From Haematococcus lacustris (taxonomy: Eukaryota > Chlorophyta > Chlorophyceae > Chlamydomonadales > Haematococcaceae), in contig JASKMD010000017.1 of assembly GCA_030144725.1 (NCBI GenBank), positions 8,694,200 to 8,758,199 on the forward strand: 64,000 bases of DNA. Reading direction: 5' to 3'. Positions within the stretch are counted from its first letter, which is position 1, and each line of letters starts with the position of its first letter. Positions 20,481-31,185 of this stretch are shown one piece after another. A program made the position numbers and the translations under genes. Below the pieces are notes generated by a model. That model was not told where the DNA came from. It did no database searches and was given only the letters and a program-made list of their open reading frames with translations.

Positions 20481-21045
20481 AACACTGTTTTGTAGTGGTC
20501 CACAAATAGTGTGATCGACTGCAATGAAGGCTCAAGGTTGAGGGATAAGGTGCTGAATGGACAAGAATGCAGAATGCAGACAAAAAACAGATGCCAACAA
20601 ATGCCAACAGCATGCTGTGTTGATGGGAACCCTGTTCGCAGTTCTGTAGGGGCTGGGATTTTGCCTGGACAGCGCCGAGGCACTTGCCTTTCTTGTTAGC
20701 TTGGCAATTGTGTCTTTCAAGTCCTCAATCAGTGTCTTCTGGCGGGCCCGGAACCGGCGCTGAGCTTGCCTGCAGGCAGCATGAAAAGTGACATGACGAC
20801 ATGCAAAGTACGTTGAAAGGTATGTTATCGTGAAGAAAGTCGTGTAAACGTGCTCAAAGGCGTGCTAACCCTAGTTATGAGAGAGATATCTGTCCTGCTG
20901 CTGTTGACTATGAAAGGCAATGGAGCACTTCTGCAAAAATGTGGGAGTGCCAATGGTAGGGGAGGAAAGGCAGGGCCAGAGGCTGATGACTGCCCCCCCA
21001 GTGACCTGCTAGGTGCTTCCCTAGACGTCACGCGCATTGTGTCTT
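20481..21045. other. Spacer between copies B and C
   Basis: No host gene is seen. The frame that later enters copy C is open from about 20850 (ISVLLLLTMKGNG, then a CPPSDLLGASLD stretch), so the N-terminal boundary of copy C may lie anywhere between 20850 and 21046. Confidence 0.4.
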
Positions 21046-21681
21046 GTGTGCCACGCAGCTGGAAGAGGAGGCAGCCCATTGAGTTCCAGCGGCGGTGGGG
21101 GACACGCAAACAGCTGTTAGTGTTGTTCGGCCATGCTGACATTGGCACACGGGGTGGGTAAGGGACCAAGGCCGTGCTGCAGGCTTGCCGCAAGGTGGTA
21201 AAGAGGCCCAACAGCGGCAAGCCTGCAGACTGGCTGCCAGGCAAGGTGGTGACAGTGGATGAGTTCCACATGAGCCGGGTCAGCGCAGCTGTAAACAGCC
21301 CCCAACCCTGTGAGGAGCAGCTAGACCGCAGCAAGCCCACCAGGCCTGAAGGTTGACAGCCCCAGCCAGGTCAGGTGCAGAACTCCTTGTTGCAGTCAGC
21401 CTGGAGCCAGGGATCCAAAGCGCCAGTGCGGGGCCTCATGTGGTGCCCCTGGCTGGACCAGGCTGCCCCCTGGGGACACTGGCAGATGGGTGGACAGGGA
21501 CTGCAATGCAGCCCTCAACCTCCAGCGTATTAGAGAGGCGCCATGGCGTACACTGGAGCTGTGCTGGTGGCCAGGCTTACCAGCGGCTCCGGCCCTAGGC
21601 AAGGAGTACCCAGCGATGGGGTTCCATTCGCTGCGAGACCACCCACCCAAGGCCCAGGCCCAGCAGCCTGTAGCACAGTGA
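21046..21681 (+). pseudogene. TnpB/Fanzor-like nuclease remnant, copy C (second subfamily)
   Basis: The same architecture as copies A and B but clearly diverged: RKQLLVLFGHADIGTRGG, TKAVLQACRKVVKRPNSGK, VTVDEFHMSRVSAAVNSPQP, VRGLMWCPWLD, then in another frame WVDRDCNAALNLQRIR and the ending LRDHPPKAQAQQPVAQ. It carries TAA at 21159-21161 and TGA at 21354-21356 in frame and a frameshift near 21475. The DEF-x-x-S motif has lost the Thr. It is therefore a pseudogene of a sister lineage whose 3-prime tail differs from that of A and B. Confidence 0.6.
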
Positions 21682-21800
21682 TGTGTGCACTAGGGAATGC
21701 TGAAGCTGCTGCTTACATAAGAGTGTGTTTCATGCCAACGTATATCGCCCCACCTTCAAGAAGGAGGTGGGGACAGGGAAGTAGGTATTGGCCCGAACAT
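21682..21800 (+). ncRNA. 3-prime tail of copy C with a GC-rich hairpin
   Basis: After the stop, GATGTGTGCACTAGGGAATG and GCTGCTGCTTACATAAGAG are followed by TCGCCCCACCTTCAAGAAGG and AGGTGGGGACAGGG. The latter forms a stem of about 10 bp (CCCCA-CCTTC against GAAGG-TGGGG with a small bulge). The same order is found at 14975-15055 plus 15381-15450, where the stem is weaker. Confidence 0.3.
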
Positions 21801-22774
21801 CAAACCCGGATTACAGATAACGTAGCCCCTGGTTGTAGGGGAGATATGCCCTGACAAGCTGTTGTCAATGTCGTGAAGTGTGAGGCCCTCCACACCGCCC
21901 AGACTCTACAATACCCATGAGCTGTGGATCGTTAGACAATCCAAGACATCCCAAATGTACCACAGCGCAGCGCCAAGCAGTAAAAGGGCTGGAAAGAAGA
22001 GGAAGAGCTCCACCAAGCAAGTATGGGAACAATGTATGCACGCATGGATGCATAACATGTATGTGAACTGTCTACCATTATCAATGTGGACCCTGTAGAC
22101 CATGCTGTGTTGTATATGCTGTTGCAATTAGGGAGGTGCTGTGTTGTATGTGATGTATGCGATGTATGTGCAAGGAGACTCCAGACAGCAATGGTGGTAG
22201 CAAAATGTGCACTTCTCCTCACACTCTCTTGTTCACCTGTTCTTTTCTTTTGCTGCCAGCGTCAACCTCCCAGGGCAGTGCGTGGCATCATCTTCTTGTC
22301 CTGATTCGTTGCCACTGCGTCATCATATGCAGTGGTGGAGTTTGGGTGAAGCATGCAATGCAATATTGTGGAATTTGCCTTACCTGCCCGCAACCAAATC
22401 TTGCTGCATGGACTGAGTACACGGCTGCTCCGCAGCCGAGCTCCCTGCTGTGCGTTGATCCTCCATCTCCGCTCCAGCAGCTCCAAGCAGAAGGTCTAGT
22501 CCGCATTTCATTGCTTAGCTACGATAAGCTTGGGGGTAAACCGGAGGGGGCGTCGCACGGACACGTTTTTAAGCCTCACTCCATTCGTAAGGCCTGTCAC
22601 TCATCACCGACATCAGCAGCGAAAGTCCCACTGAAGAGTCGAAAGAGTTCCACTCAAACTGACTAGGTGAGGCACGCTATTGACACCGTGGTGATGCTGC
22701 GCATCAAAATACTGCTGACATCCCCTGGAATGCATCATCGGCATTTATCGTTGTGGGTATTGTTTCATCCAAAC
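21801..22774. other. Region without a supported gene
   Basis: An open frame crosses 22157-22666 on plus. Its last 80 codons (LLSYDKLGGKPEG, then KVPLKSRKSSTQTD and stop) are the only part that reads like protein, and I cannot place it in a gene. Confidence 0.3.
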
Positions 22775-23138
22775 GGAATGAGCAAGCCTGTGCTGCAGCT
22801 CTGCTAGGCCATCTGGGACAATGGTCTGGCCTGGCACCTGCACACAACACATGTTTGCACACGTCATTTGCACATGGTTGATGGCCCAGCATGCTAGCAT
22901 GTGAGATCAGCCACCTACAATGCCACATACGGGTGAGTGTTGTGACAGAATGACTTGCATGCAGACATCTAACAAGGCAGGCCACAAAGCCGGTGATGCA
23001 AGCATGCCATGTAGTCTGGCTGGCAAGGCACCAAGCTAGCAAGAGCACAAGCTGTGCCCCAACCCCTTCATGTCCCTGTCCCACTGCCTCCATTAACACA
23101 GCCAGCTCGACCTAGCCCAGGCACTACAGCTAGCAGCG
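22775..23138 (+). repeat. Dispersed 350-bp direct repeat, left copy
   Basis: It matches 29481-29832 in the same orientation with perhaps 12-15 percent divergence, from GGAATG-x-GCAA-x-CCTGTGCTG through GGCCATCTGGGACA, GATGCAAGCATGCCATG and CCCTGTCCCACTGCCTCCAT. The two copies sit on either side of the PWI/RRM gene. Confidence 0.85.
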
Positions 23139-23285
23139 GAGAAGCTGAGGGCTATCTCTATGTAGTTTTTCTCTATTCAGCCTTCCTCAGGAATCGGTTG
23201 GGTGGTAGTTACGGCTGTTTTCGCCCTTCTCGCACGCGTTATCTCATCGCCGTCTCAGCGGTGTCTTCCTAGTTGGTGCGAAGCC

Positions 23286-26200
23286 ATGTCCATCAAATTC
23301 GACGCGGCGAGCCTTGCTGGCCAGCAATTGGTGGGTGCTGACCACCATGCTCTCTGGCTGCTTGTATGCTTTTAGGCATAGCTCAAGCCCTGTTCCAGGA
23401 TGGGTGCTGGATGCGCTCGGGTACAACACTCTGCCGTCGACGTATACACTCGAGTTGGCACAAGAAGCTGTCATCGTTAGCTGCAAGCTGTGGTGCCCGT
23501 GACCCTCATGCAGCTGACGCGGGTTTTCCGGCAAGTCAAGATCCTGTGGGACCCCAACCTCCAAGACCAGGCCATTGCTCAATACATTGTCACCCTTGCG
23601 TCCAAAGGATATGACAGAAAGAAGCTGACATCCAACCTCAGCGGCATTCTTGGCGACAGCACGGGCCCTATGCTGGACTGGTGAGCACACTGACAGGAGT
23701 CAACTGGAGGACAGGCAGAGCGGCTGGGGTTCAGGCTACAGAGGCTCATCTTGGGTGAATGGCGCGTACCATAGGAGAAGCGCAAACCAGCCTCGCTCTG
23801 TTAAGAAAGCTTGGCCAGCACTGCCGGTCACAGCGGCAGCGGGAAGAAGGAGGGCCACATGGGAAGCATGAGGGCAGTGTGGCAAGGGCCTCACAGCTCG
23901 ACAGTATGTGGCTTGGGCCCCAAAGCAGATACTGTCAGCAACCTGATGTGACTTATAGCATCAGGTGCGGGCAGCAGGCCGCTGTCATGGGCTAGCTGGG
24001 TGCGAGGGTGCTCCTCACTCTCCTCACAAGCCTCCCCATAATCTTCACACTCCCATGTCTAGACATCACTTCTGCCATCACCCAGGGTTCAGCTGGCCGG
24101 GTGACCCCTTGCTGATTTTAGTTCAACCGCTGGTGTGGCCAGTGCCACCGCTGCTGGCTATAATGGACGCATAATGCCAATGACTGCCGCGCCTGCCATC
24201 CATGACCTTGTCGCTGTCCCTGTGACGCTGCTGCACACACGGCTGTGGCAGGCTGCTGTCTGCTAGTTGCAGCATGCTGTGGCGAGCTGCCACCCCTGCT
24301 GTCTGCCTGCCTGCCTGTCTGTCTAGGTTGATACCGCACATCAAGGCACACAAGAGCGAGCTGGTGTCCAGCAAGGCAGAAGCAGGCCCACCCCGAGCAT
24401 CCGGCACGTAAGTAGTGCGGGAGCTGGAGTGGCTGGCTAGGGCATGGCCACTGGATCTCCATACAAAGGAGACATTGGACCTTGGCAATCATGATGTCAG
24501 TTGTGGCAGTAATGGCAATCAACCCTGTTGTATGCTGCAGCACCAACTCCACATTGACCATTTGACTGCTCTCAAACTGATCATTTTGAGTATCACACCT
24601 GAGCCACCCTTCCTATGCCCTAGCCTCCCTGCAGCCTTAGCCTTGCACTAGACTGGTCACAGCACACATCACACCTGGTGATGCTTGACCCTCGCATCCT
24701 GCACCACAGGGCTGCAAGCTCTTTCACTAAGGGCCCTGGTGAGAAACTGGCAGCAGGCGCAACAGCAGCAGCAGGCGCAACAGCAGCAGCAGGCGCAGCA
24801 GCAGCAGCAGGGCAGTCCAGCAGTACCCCCACGCCGCCTCCAGCAAAAAACCTTTGTCAGCCAACCACTTCAATTGCTCAGCAGCAGGCAGTTGAGCCTG
24901 TGGATTTCACCACCTCCCAGAGCCCTGCAACCCAGACAGCATCCCAGCCGGCCCAACCGCAAGCTGGCCAGCTCAGCATAGCAGCAGCCAAAGGCCCTGA
25001 AGATGTGGAGTCCCTTCTGTCGCCTGATCCTGCGGCTGAGGCTGAGGCTGTGGCAGAGGATGCGGGAGTTCAGGGGCAAGCAGGGCAGTCATCACGCTCA
25101 GGCAGTGGGGAGCAGGTGGCCAAGGCACGGCTGAGACGCCCCATCCCAAGCCCAGCTGACCCTGCCACGGAGCTCAGCTCCAAGACCGATGCCAAGGCAG
25201 TTGGGAGCCCTCGCGACAAGCTAAGCACATCAACTGCCGCTGGAGCAGGTGTCAGGAGCAAAGCTCACCACTTGTCACAGCCCAGCTCTACTGCCGAGCC
25301 TGCACAACGTGATGCCAAGCCGTCAGCGCAGGCTCTAGCCAGCTCAAGCCAGAAAGCTGCACAGCCTGCCCTGGCAGCAGCGGAGCCCGGTCCGGCTCCA
25401 CGGCGCGCGAGGTGCGCCATCCAGTGGAACCCTCAGGCACCGGCCGGGAGCACGGGAGCAAGCGGCGCCACCAGCGGGGCCGCAACTACATCTGCGGCTG
25501 GGGCCGCTGGCGCACCAGGGGCTGGGAGGCAGGCGATTCAGTGGAATTCGGACGCCACAGCTGGGAGCGCAAACAGCAACGCAGGCTTTGGCCGCCAGGA
25601 AAACGGCAGGGGTGGTGCAGGCCAGCACAGTGATAGCAAAGGTGTCACACGGGACGTCGCGAGGGAGGCGTTGCGCCGTGCCCGTTTCTTGGGTCCGGCG
25701 CTTGATCAACCGCTGGCCGCCGACACCTCCCGGTCAAGATCACGTTCGCCTGTGCTAGGTCGCAACATCGCGACCCGGTCTCTGCCGACAGGTGCGGGCA
25801 GCGACCGAAAGTGGGCATTTTCGGAGGGAATGACGATCGCAGTGGGCAGCAGGGTGAAGGGTTAGACAAAGGCAGCAGGCTGGTGGGTTGGGCATGTGCT
25901 GGTTAGCATCTGGGGGCCATATGGTTAGGTTTCTACCAGCCTTGTGCCCCATAGCGCTTCCTGACATCTGTAGTACCCTGTTATGGCACAGCTTGCTGGG
26001 GTGCACTACTCACCCACAGCTGATGAGTGACTATGTCAGGTCATGCTCCAGCATGGCATTGTTTTGTGGGCTGAGGTGCAGCGTGGGTGTGAGACAAAAG
26101 GGTGTGGCAGATGGGACCAGGGGCGCCTTGGTTGAACAAACATGGTAGGCCAGCTGTCAAGGTCCGGAAGGGAGGTGGCTCAGCATCCGCATGAGTGTGG

Positions 26201-29112
26201 TTGGGGTGTAACACAGGGCTCCTCCAGTGTTGTATGGGGAGGTGGCAGGGGCCAGGGCCGCATGAGGGGTCTGGCACGGTCAAAGCACGGTCTCCATGCA
26301 CCGTCTGCTGCATGCAGACCTGGAGCCACCCTCTGACCAGTTGACTCTCAGCAGGGAGGGGGGGCGGGGGGCCACGGGCAGAGCCACGCTGCGGTCCATG
26401 GTGCAGGCCCCAGCGCTGGCAGCCAGGCAGGAGGGTGGGGGGCCAGAGGGGCAGTCCCTGGGGGAGGCTGAGGGGGCGGCAGGCGCACCTGTGCCTGGGT
26501 CCCGCCCCCCCACCGTAGGGGAGTCCCAGCCTGTTTCTATCACCGGAGGCGGAGAGGGGGTGGTGGGAGGTGACAGAGCAGCGAGAGCAGGGCTGAAGTC
26601 CATGGTGACGGCTGGGGGCCAGGCACAGCAGGGGGGGCCTCAGGGGGGGCCTGCGCCGGTCATGGGGGTCACGGCTGCGGCAGCGGCTGCGGGGCGCATG
26701 TTTGGGCGCATGCTGCGCAGCATTGGCGGACTGGGAGGCAGCCCCACACTGCTGGGCAAGCTCAGCCGGCCCAGCAGCCATCAGCAGCAGGAGGAAGGGG
26801 AGGGTGGGAAGCACGGGGATGCTGAGCCCGGTGGCCTGCTGCCTGATGGTGTGTGGCTCAGGCTGCTGATGTGGCGTGCTGCAACAGCAGGCAGTAGACA
26901 GGGGCAGCAGGCACAAGAGGGTGGTTCTGTCACCAATGCCATCACCTGACCCGCCACCACACTGTGCTGATATGCGCTGTCCACCAAACTTAAGGCATGA
27001 GGATGGTGCATGGAGGTTGCCAAACAGCAGCTGCTGCTTTCAGCCACTGCTGCTGCCTTAGCCGGAGCTAATGGCTCTGTGTTCATCACGTTTCTCTGCA
27101 TTCCCTGCAGCATGCCTAGGCCAGTTGCAGTCTGGCTGACACGGCTGTCGGCTTGTATGACAAGGATGGCAAGCTTGCACCATCCCCTCCGGGTAATAAA
27201 GCCGCCAGGATGAAGGTGAAGGAGTGTGTGGCTCCAAACCCAGCTTCCTTTTAGCTTCTAAACACCTTGCCCCGCCCTGCAGGAATGCCCAAATCACCCT
27301 CTGCTGACATCCCTGTCCCTGCACCTGGGCGTACATCACTGACCCGCACCCAAGGCCAGGGCCATAGGCAGCTGTCTAGCGCCCCGACCGCCAAGGGCTC
27401 AGCTGGACCTGGGCAGCTGGAAGCCGGGGCAGACACCATATCCCAAGACCTACATCATCATCATCAGCAGCAGCAGCAAGGGCCTGGCTCAGACGCAGTC
27501 GGAGCCCATGTCCAGCACTCAGCCTCAGAAGGGCCTCAGGGCAGCATACAGCCTGCAGATGAGGGGTTGGTGGGCGGCAGCAAGCCCACAGCTGCTGCTT
27601 CTGCAGCAGCTGGCAAGAGTGCTTTGGCGGCGCGATTGCTGGGCAATGCTGCTGCAGCAGGGGTAGGAGGGGCAGGGGGGGCAGCAGGGGGTGTGTCAGA
27701 GCTTGAAGCGTTGAGGCGGGAGCTGCAGGCCATGGAGCAGAAGATCAACGCCATGAAGGTAGGCCGGGAGGGGCGGGCTGGTCAAGGGAGGGAAAGCAGG
27801 AGTGGGATAGTGGGGGTGGCAGGAGTGGCAGAAGCGATGTGGAAGGGGAGGAATAAGGCTGTGCTTTGGGGCGAGACTGGACCTGCGCAGGGAGCTCAGC
27901 TCACATTGGTTGGATACGCAAACAGTCAAGACCATGTGCAGTTTGCCAATTGTGTTGCAGCAGTTCTTGACAGGGTGACAGCAACTGAGGCATGATGTGG
28001 CGGTTGTTGTGACATGCCAGCTGTGGCATGGCATGGTGTGGTGTAGCAGAGCACCGGCACATCATGCCAGCAAAGCAAGACCCGTCCCCATGCACTCCCC
28101 ACGTCAGGGCCCTGAGTGCCGAGTGCTGCCCCACCCCGCTGAGCAGGGCGCAGCCTCCACCAAGATGGCGCTGGCCCACCTAGGAGCCCCAACGCCCCTG
28201 GATGTGGAGCGGCGCTCAGTGCTGGTGCTGGACATCACCCCGGCTGCCACCCAGGAGGTCCTGCAGGCGCACTTCAGGTGGGCAGAGTGCAAGTGCTGCA
28301 TGTGGGCATGCTTGCTTGGGGTAGGGGCAGGGGCAGCAGCGGGCTGTGGTGGGGCGGGGGGTGCAAGCTGAGCAATGACCTGTTGAGGGGGGGGTGGCTG
28401 AATGCTTTATGGCACTCTGCTCATCCCAGGCAGACCCACGCCGGACTGCAGCCACTTTTGTTTCAGTCCATGCTGCTGCTCTTCTTCATCCATCAGTTGC
28501 CCTTACGTGGATGCAAGACCTTGACAGCCCACAGCCAGCAGTTCATGCCTCCTCGTTCTCTTGCCTGCTTGCAGTCCGTGCGGAGCCATCCTGCGAGTGA
28601 CGCTGCTTAGGGAGAAAGCTACGCAGGCGTTCTCTGGAGCTGCATACATTGAATTTGCAGAGCCAGTGGCAGCTGCCCGTGCCTTGGCTCTCAATTCCTC
28701 GCCCTTGCTTGGCAAAACCATCCGTGTTCGACCCAAACCACCCAGGCGTGGGCCCCCCCCTGGAATGGCGGCGGCAGGTTGGCAGGGTGGCGCAGGTCAA
28801 TGGATCGCCGCATGGAACGCTGCTCCTGGCATGTGGGCAGTGCCAGGCGCCGCGGCAGGGGCATCCACGATGCGCCGAGCACCGCAGACGGAGGCGGGGT
28901 TGGACAGCGCACCGGCAAGTGGCGGGGGCTCGCAAAGGCAAAGTGGAGCCAGCGGCGAGAGCCAGCCAAGCAGTCAACCCAAGAAATTGAGCGAAGCGGG
29001 GCCCTTGAAGAGTGGGAGCATGACGTGGAAACGCAGTAGCGTGGACCCCGACAAGGATGCGTTGCAGCCTCCGTTGGTGCGGCCCCGGCTTACAACGGAG
29101 CCGCCCTCGTGA
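23286..29112 (+). CDS. RNA-binding protein with N-terminal PWI-like domain and C-terminal PABPN1-type RRM
   Basis: Proposed exons are 23286-23330, 23514-23680, 24327-24407, 24710-25791, 26318 to about 26850, 27131-27192, 27284-27758, 28108-28277 and 28575-29112. Phases close at every junction except the join between the fifth and sixth exons, which is unresolved. The second and third exons encode a four-helix region (VKILWDPNLQDQAIAQYIVT, KKLTSNLSGILGD, MLDWLIPHIKAHKSEL) like the PWI-like domain of ZC3H14 and of a plant RRM family. A long Ala/Gln/Ser/Pro-rich disordered part follows, then a short coiled coil (ELEALRRELQAMEQKINAMK). The RRM has RNP2 VLVLDI, HFSPCGAILRVTLL and RNP1 GAAYIEF, closest to PABPN1. 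The tail is Arg/Ser/Pro-rich. It is a nuclear mRNA-binding candidate. TGTAA at 29287-29291 may end the transcript. Confidence 0.7.
24750..24812 (+). repeat. (GCAGCAGCAGGCGCAACA)n tandem in the PWI/RRM gene
   Basis: Three or four copies of an 18-bp unit encode the Ala/Gly/Thr repeat at the start of the disordered region. Confidence 0.85.
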
Positions 29113-29480
29113 AATGTGTGCCATGGGTGACGTTGGATCAACGTTGTGGTTGGGTCGCGGCTTGCTGCGTGTTGCGTGTGGCTGGTATTTCGTGAGGGTA
29201 TCAAAGCATAGGTGCTGGTGCTGTTTATGCGGCGTTTGAACTTTGAACTTCTCAACGTCGAACTTTCGCTTATCCTCGCGTATTGCTGTAATAGATGCGC
29301 ATGATCACCGTGTACAGCTCATCGCATCGTTGCGCATCATAGCTCCATGACTATCCTGACCTCTAGGTCGGGACACCGGAACACAAGCTACATAACTTCC
29401 GAGGTCACACTTGAATGGCATACATCATGCCAACTTGACAGATGTCCCAACCTTCGGCGCCCTCAATGGTGCGCGCCCTT
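29113..29480. other. 3-prime flank of the PWI/RRM gene
   Basis: A possible polyadenylation pentamer TGTAA lies at 29287-29291. Nothing else is recognised. Confidence 0.4.
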
Positions 29481-29832
29481 GGAATGTGCAACCCTGTGCT
29501 GAAGCTCTGCCAGGCCATCTGGGACAGTGGTCTGGCCTGGCACCTGCACACATTTGAACAGGTCATTTGCACATGGTTGATGGCTCAGCATGCTAGCATG
29601 TGGGACCAGCCACCTACTACGCCACACAAGGGTGAGTGTTGTGACAGGATGGCTTGCATGCAGGCAGCTGGCAAGGCAGGCCACAATGCCGGTGATGCAA
29701 GCATGCCATGCAGTCTGGCTGGTGAGGCACTGTGCTAACAAAATCACAGGCTGTGCCCCCAACCCTTCATGTCCCTGTCCCACTGCCTCCATTACCCCAG
29801 CCAGCACTACCTAGCCCTGGCGCTAGCTAGCT
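29481..29832 (+). repeat. Dispersed 350-bp direct repeat, right copy
   Basis: The partner of 22775-23138. An open frame through it (KLCQAIWDSGLAWHLHTFEQ) is not conserved as protein in the left copy, so this is a non-coding repeat or a decayed element. Confidence 0.85.
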
Positions 29833-31185
29833 AGTGTGCCCTGCCAGACACGTAAGGAACAGCGGAGAACCTGCCTTGGGGAACGCCTTCTGGTTGTGCT
29901 CTGGGCTCTGCAGGTAGTTGAGAGGCGTGGCATTGAACTCTGCCTTGCTGATCTGCTTTGTGTAGAAGGTGGGTTTGCCATTGTATACGTTGATAGCCAG
30001 CCTGCAGCAGGAACAGCCCCAAGCTTCCGAGCGAAATACCTCCCGCGCCTACTCAGGCCTAGCTAGAGCATACTGTCGAATAGCCAGCCTCGCGAAGTCG
30101 GGCCAACTTGGTGCAATCTTTTAGCACCACATTTCGATCACCGGCGCTTCTACAAGCAAAAATGCTCACCAGGCAGCCACCATGACTCCGAACCCCTGCG
30201 GCGCTGAGATACCCACACGGGTGTAATACGCTGCGTAGCTCATTCTCTTTTATCGCAGCGCGGCGCGTGCTGTTCTTATGTGCGCTAACAGCACTAGAGA
30301 ATGTGCGTGAGAAGCAAATTGCATGTGCATTGTTCCATGTGTCCATGCAGGTGACTGCGGCCAGTACACAGCAAGGCAAAGCGATCCCAAGTCAGGGGCC
30401 TGATGCGCTCAGCAACCAGCATCAACATCATCAGTTAAGCACTGGCCTAATGCTACAAATGATTTTACCAGCATATCTTAATGGCATGAGTGTAGTCCAA
30501 GGCTGGGAGGAACCCCAAGGAAAAGCAGCGCATAATCACAACTGCATCACTGTAACATGCTCGTCGGCAATCCCCGTGTAGGGCCGGGACAGCTCGGATG
30601 GAAGCCCGGCTTAGTCTCCAGCCGTGATGACAGGGACGTCATTTACAAGCCTTTAAAGATGTGGCTTCCACGCCTGAGTTGTACAGAGTTCAGAATTCGA
30701 ACAGGGACATCGATGGACAGGCACAGAGGGCCCTTGTTCACAAGGACAGCACGTACTGCCTCGTGTGCTGTTACAGTCCTGCTTTGAATCCAGAATGCAT
30801 ATGTTTTGAAATGCGCATGCAGATCTTTTCAACCCTGCATGCGAGATCTGGGTTTGTCATATCTTTCTTTGTCATGACGGTTATTAGTTATTCTGGGCTT
30901 ACTTATGCCTGAGCGCTGCTTAGTGTCGGGGATGGAAGGACTTCTAGGGACTCTGGATCGGATGACTGGGTCAGTGACGTAGGAATGCGATGAGAACTGT
31001 TTTTACTGATGCCATCTTCTTGACGATATAAGTAGAAAGCACTGCCACGCTAGTCGGAAGCTGTCTACGAGTACGTAGTCAGCCACAGCGGCAACATGTA
31101 TCTAGCGGCTGCAGCCGGAGTTTAGTTCGCAGCCAGCCATGCATCCTGACCGCGCAGCAGCACTGTAACATGTGCGCACACTTGC
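29833..31185. other. Intergenic region with a related empty site
   Basis: No gene is supported. 30332-30437 is about 80 percent like 59216-59247 joined to 59496-59580 and lacks the 248-bp MITE present there. The insertion point corresponds to GCGGCCAG at 30357-30364. Near 30600-30900 the sequence is single-copy with no recognised feature. Confidence 0.6.

Noticed and set aside
22157..22666. 169-codon open frame as a gene
   Set aside because: Only its last half looks protein-like and no splice partners or family could be found, so it is left unassigned.
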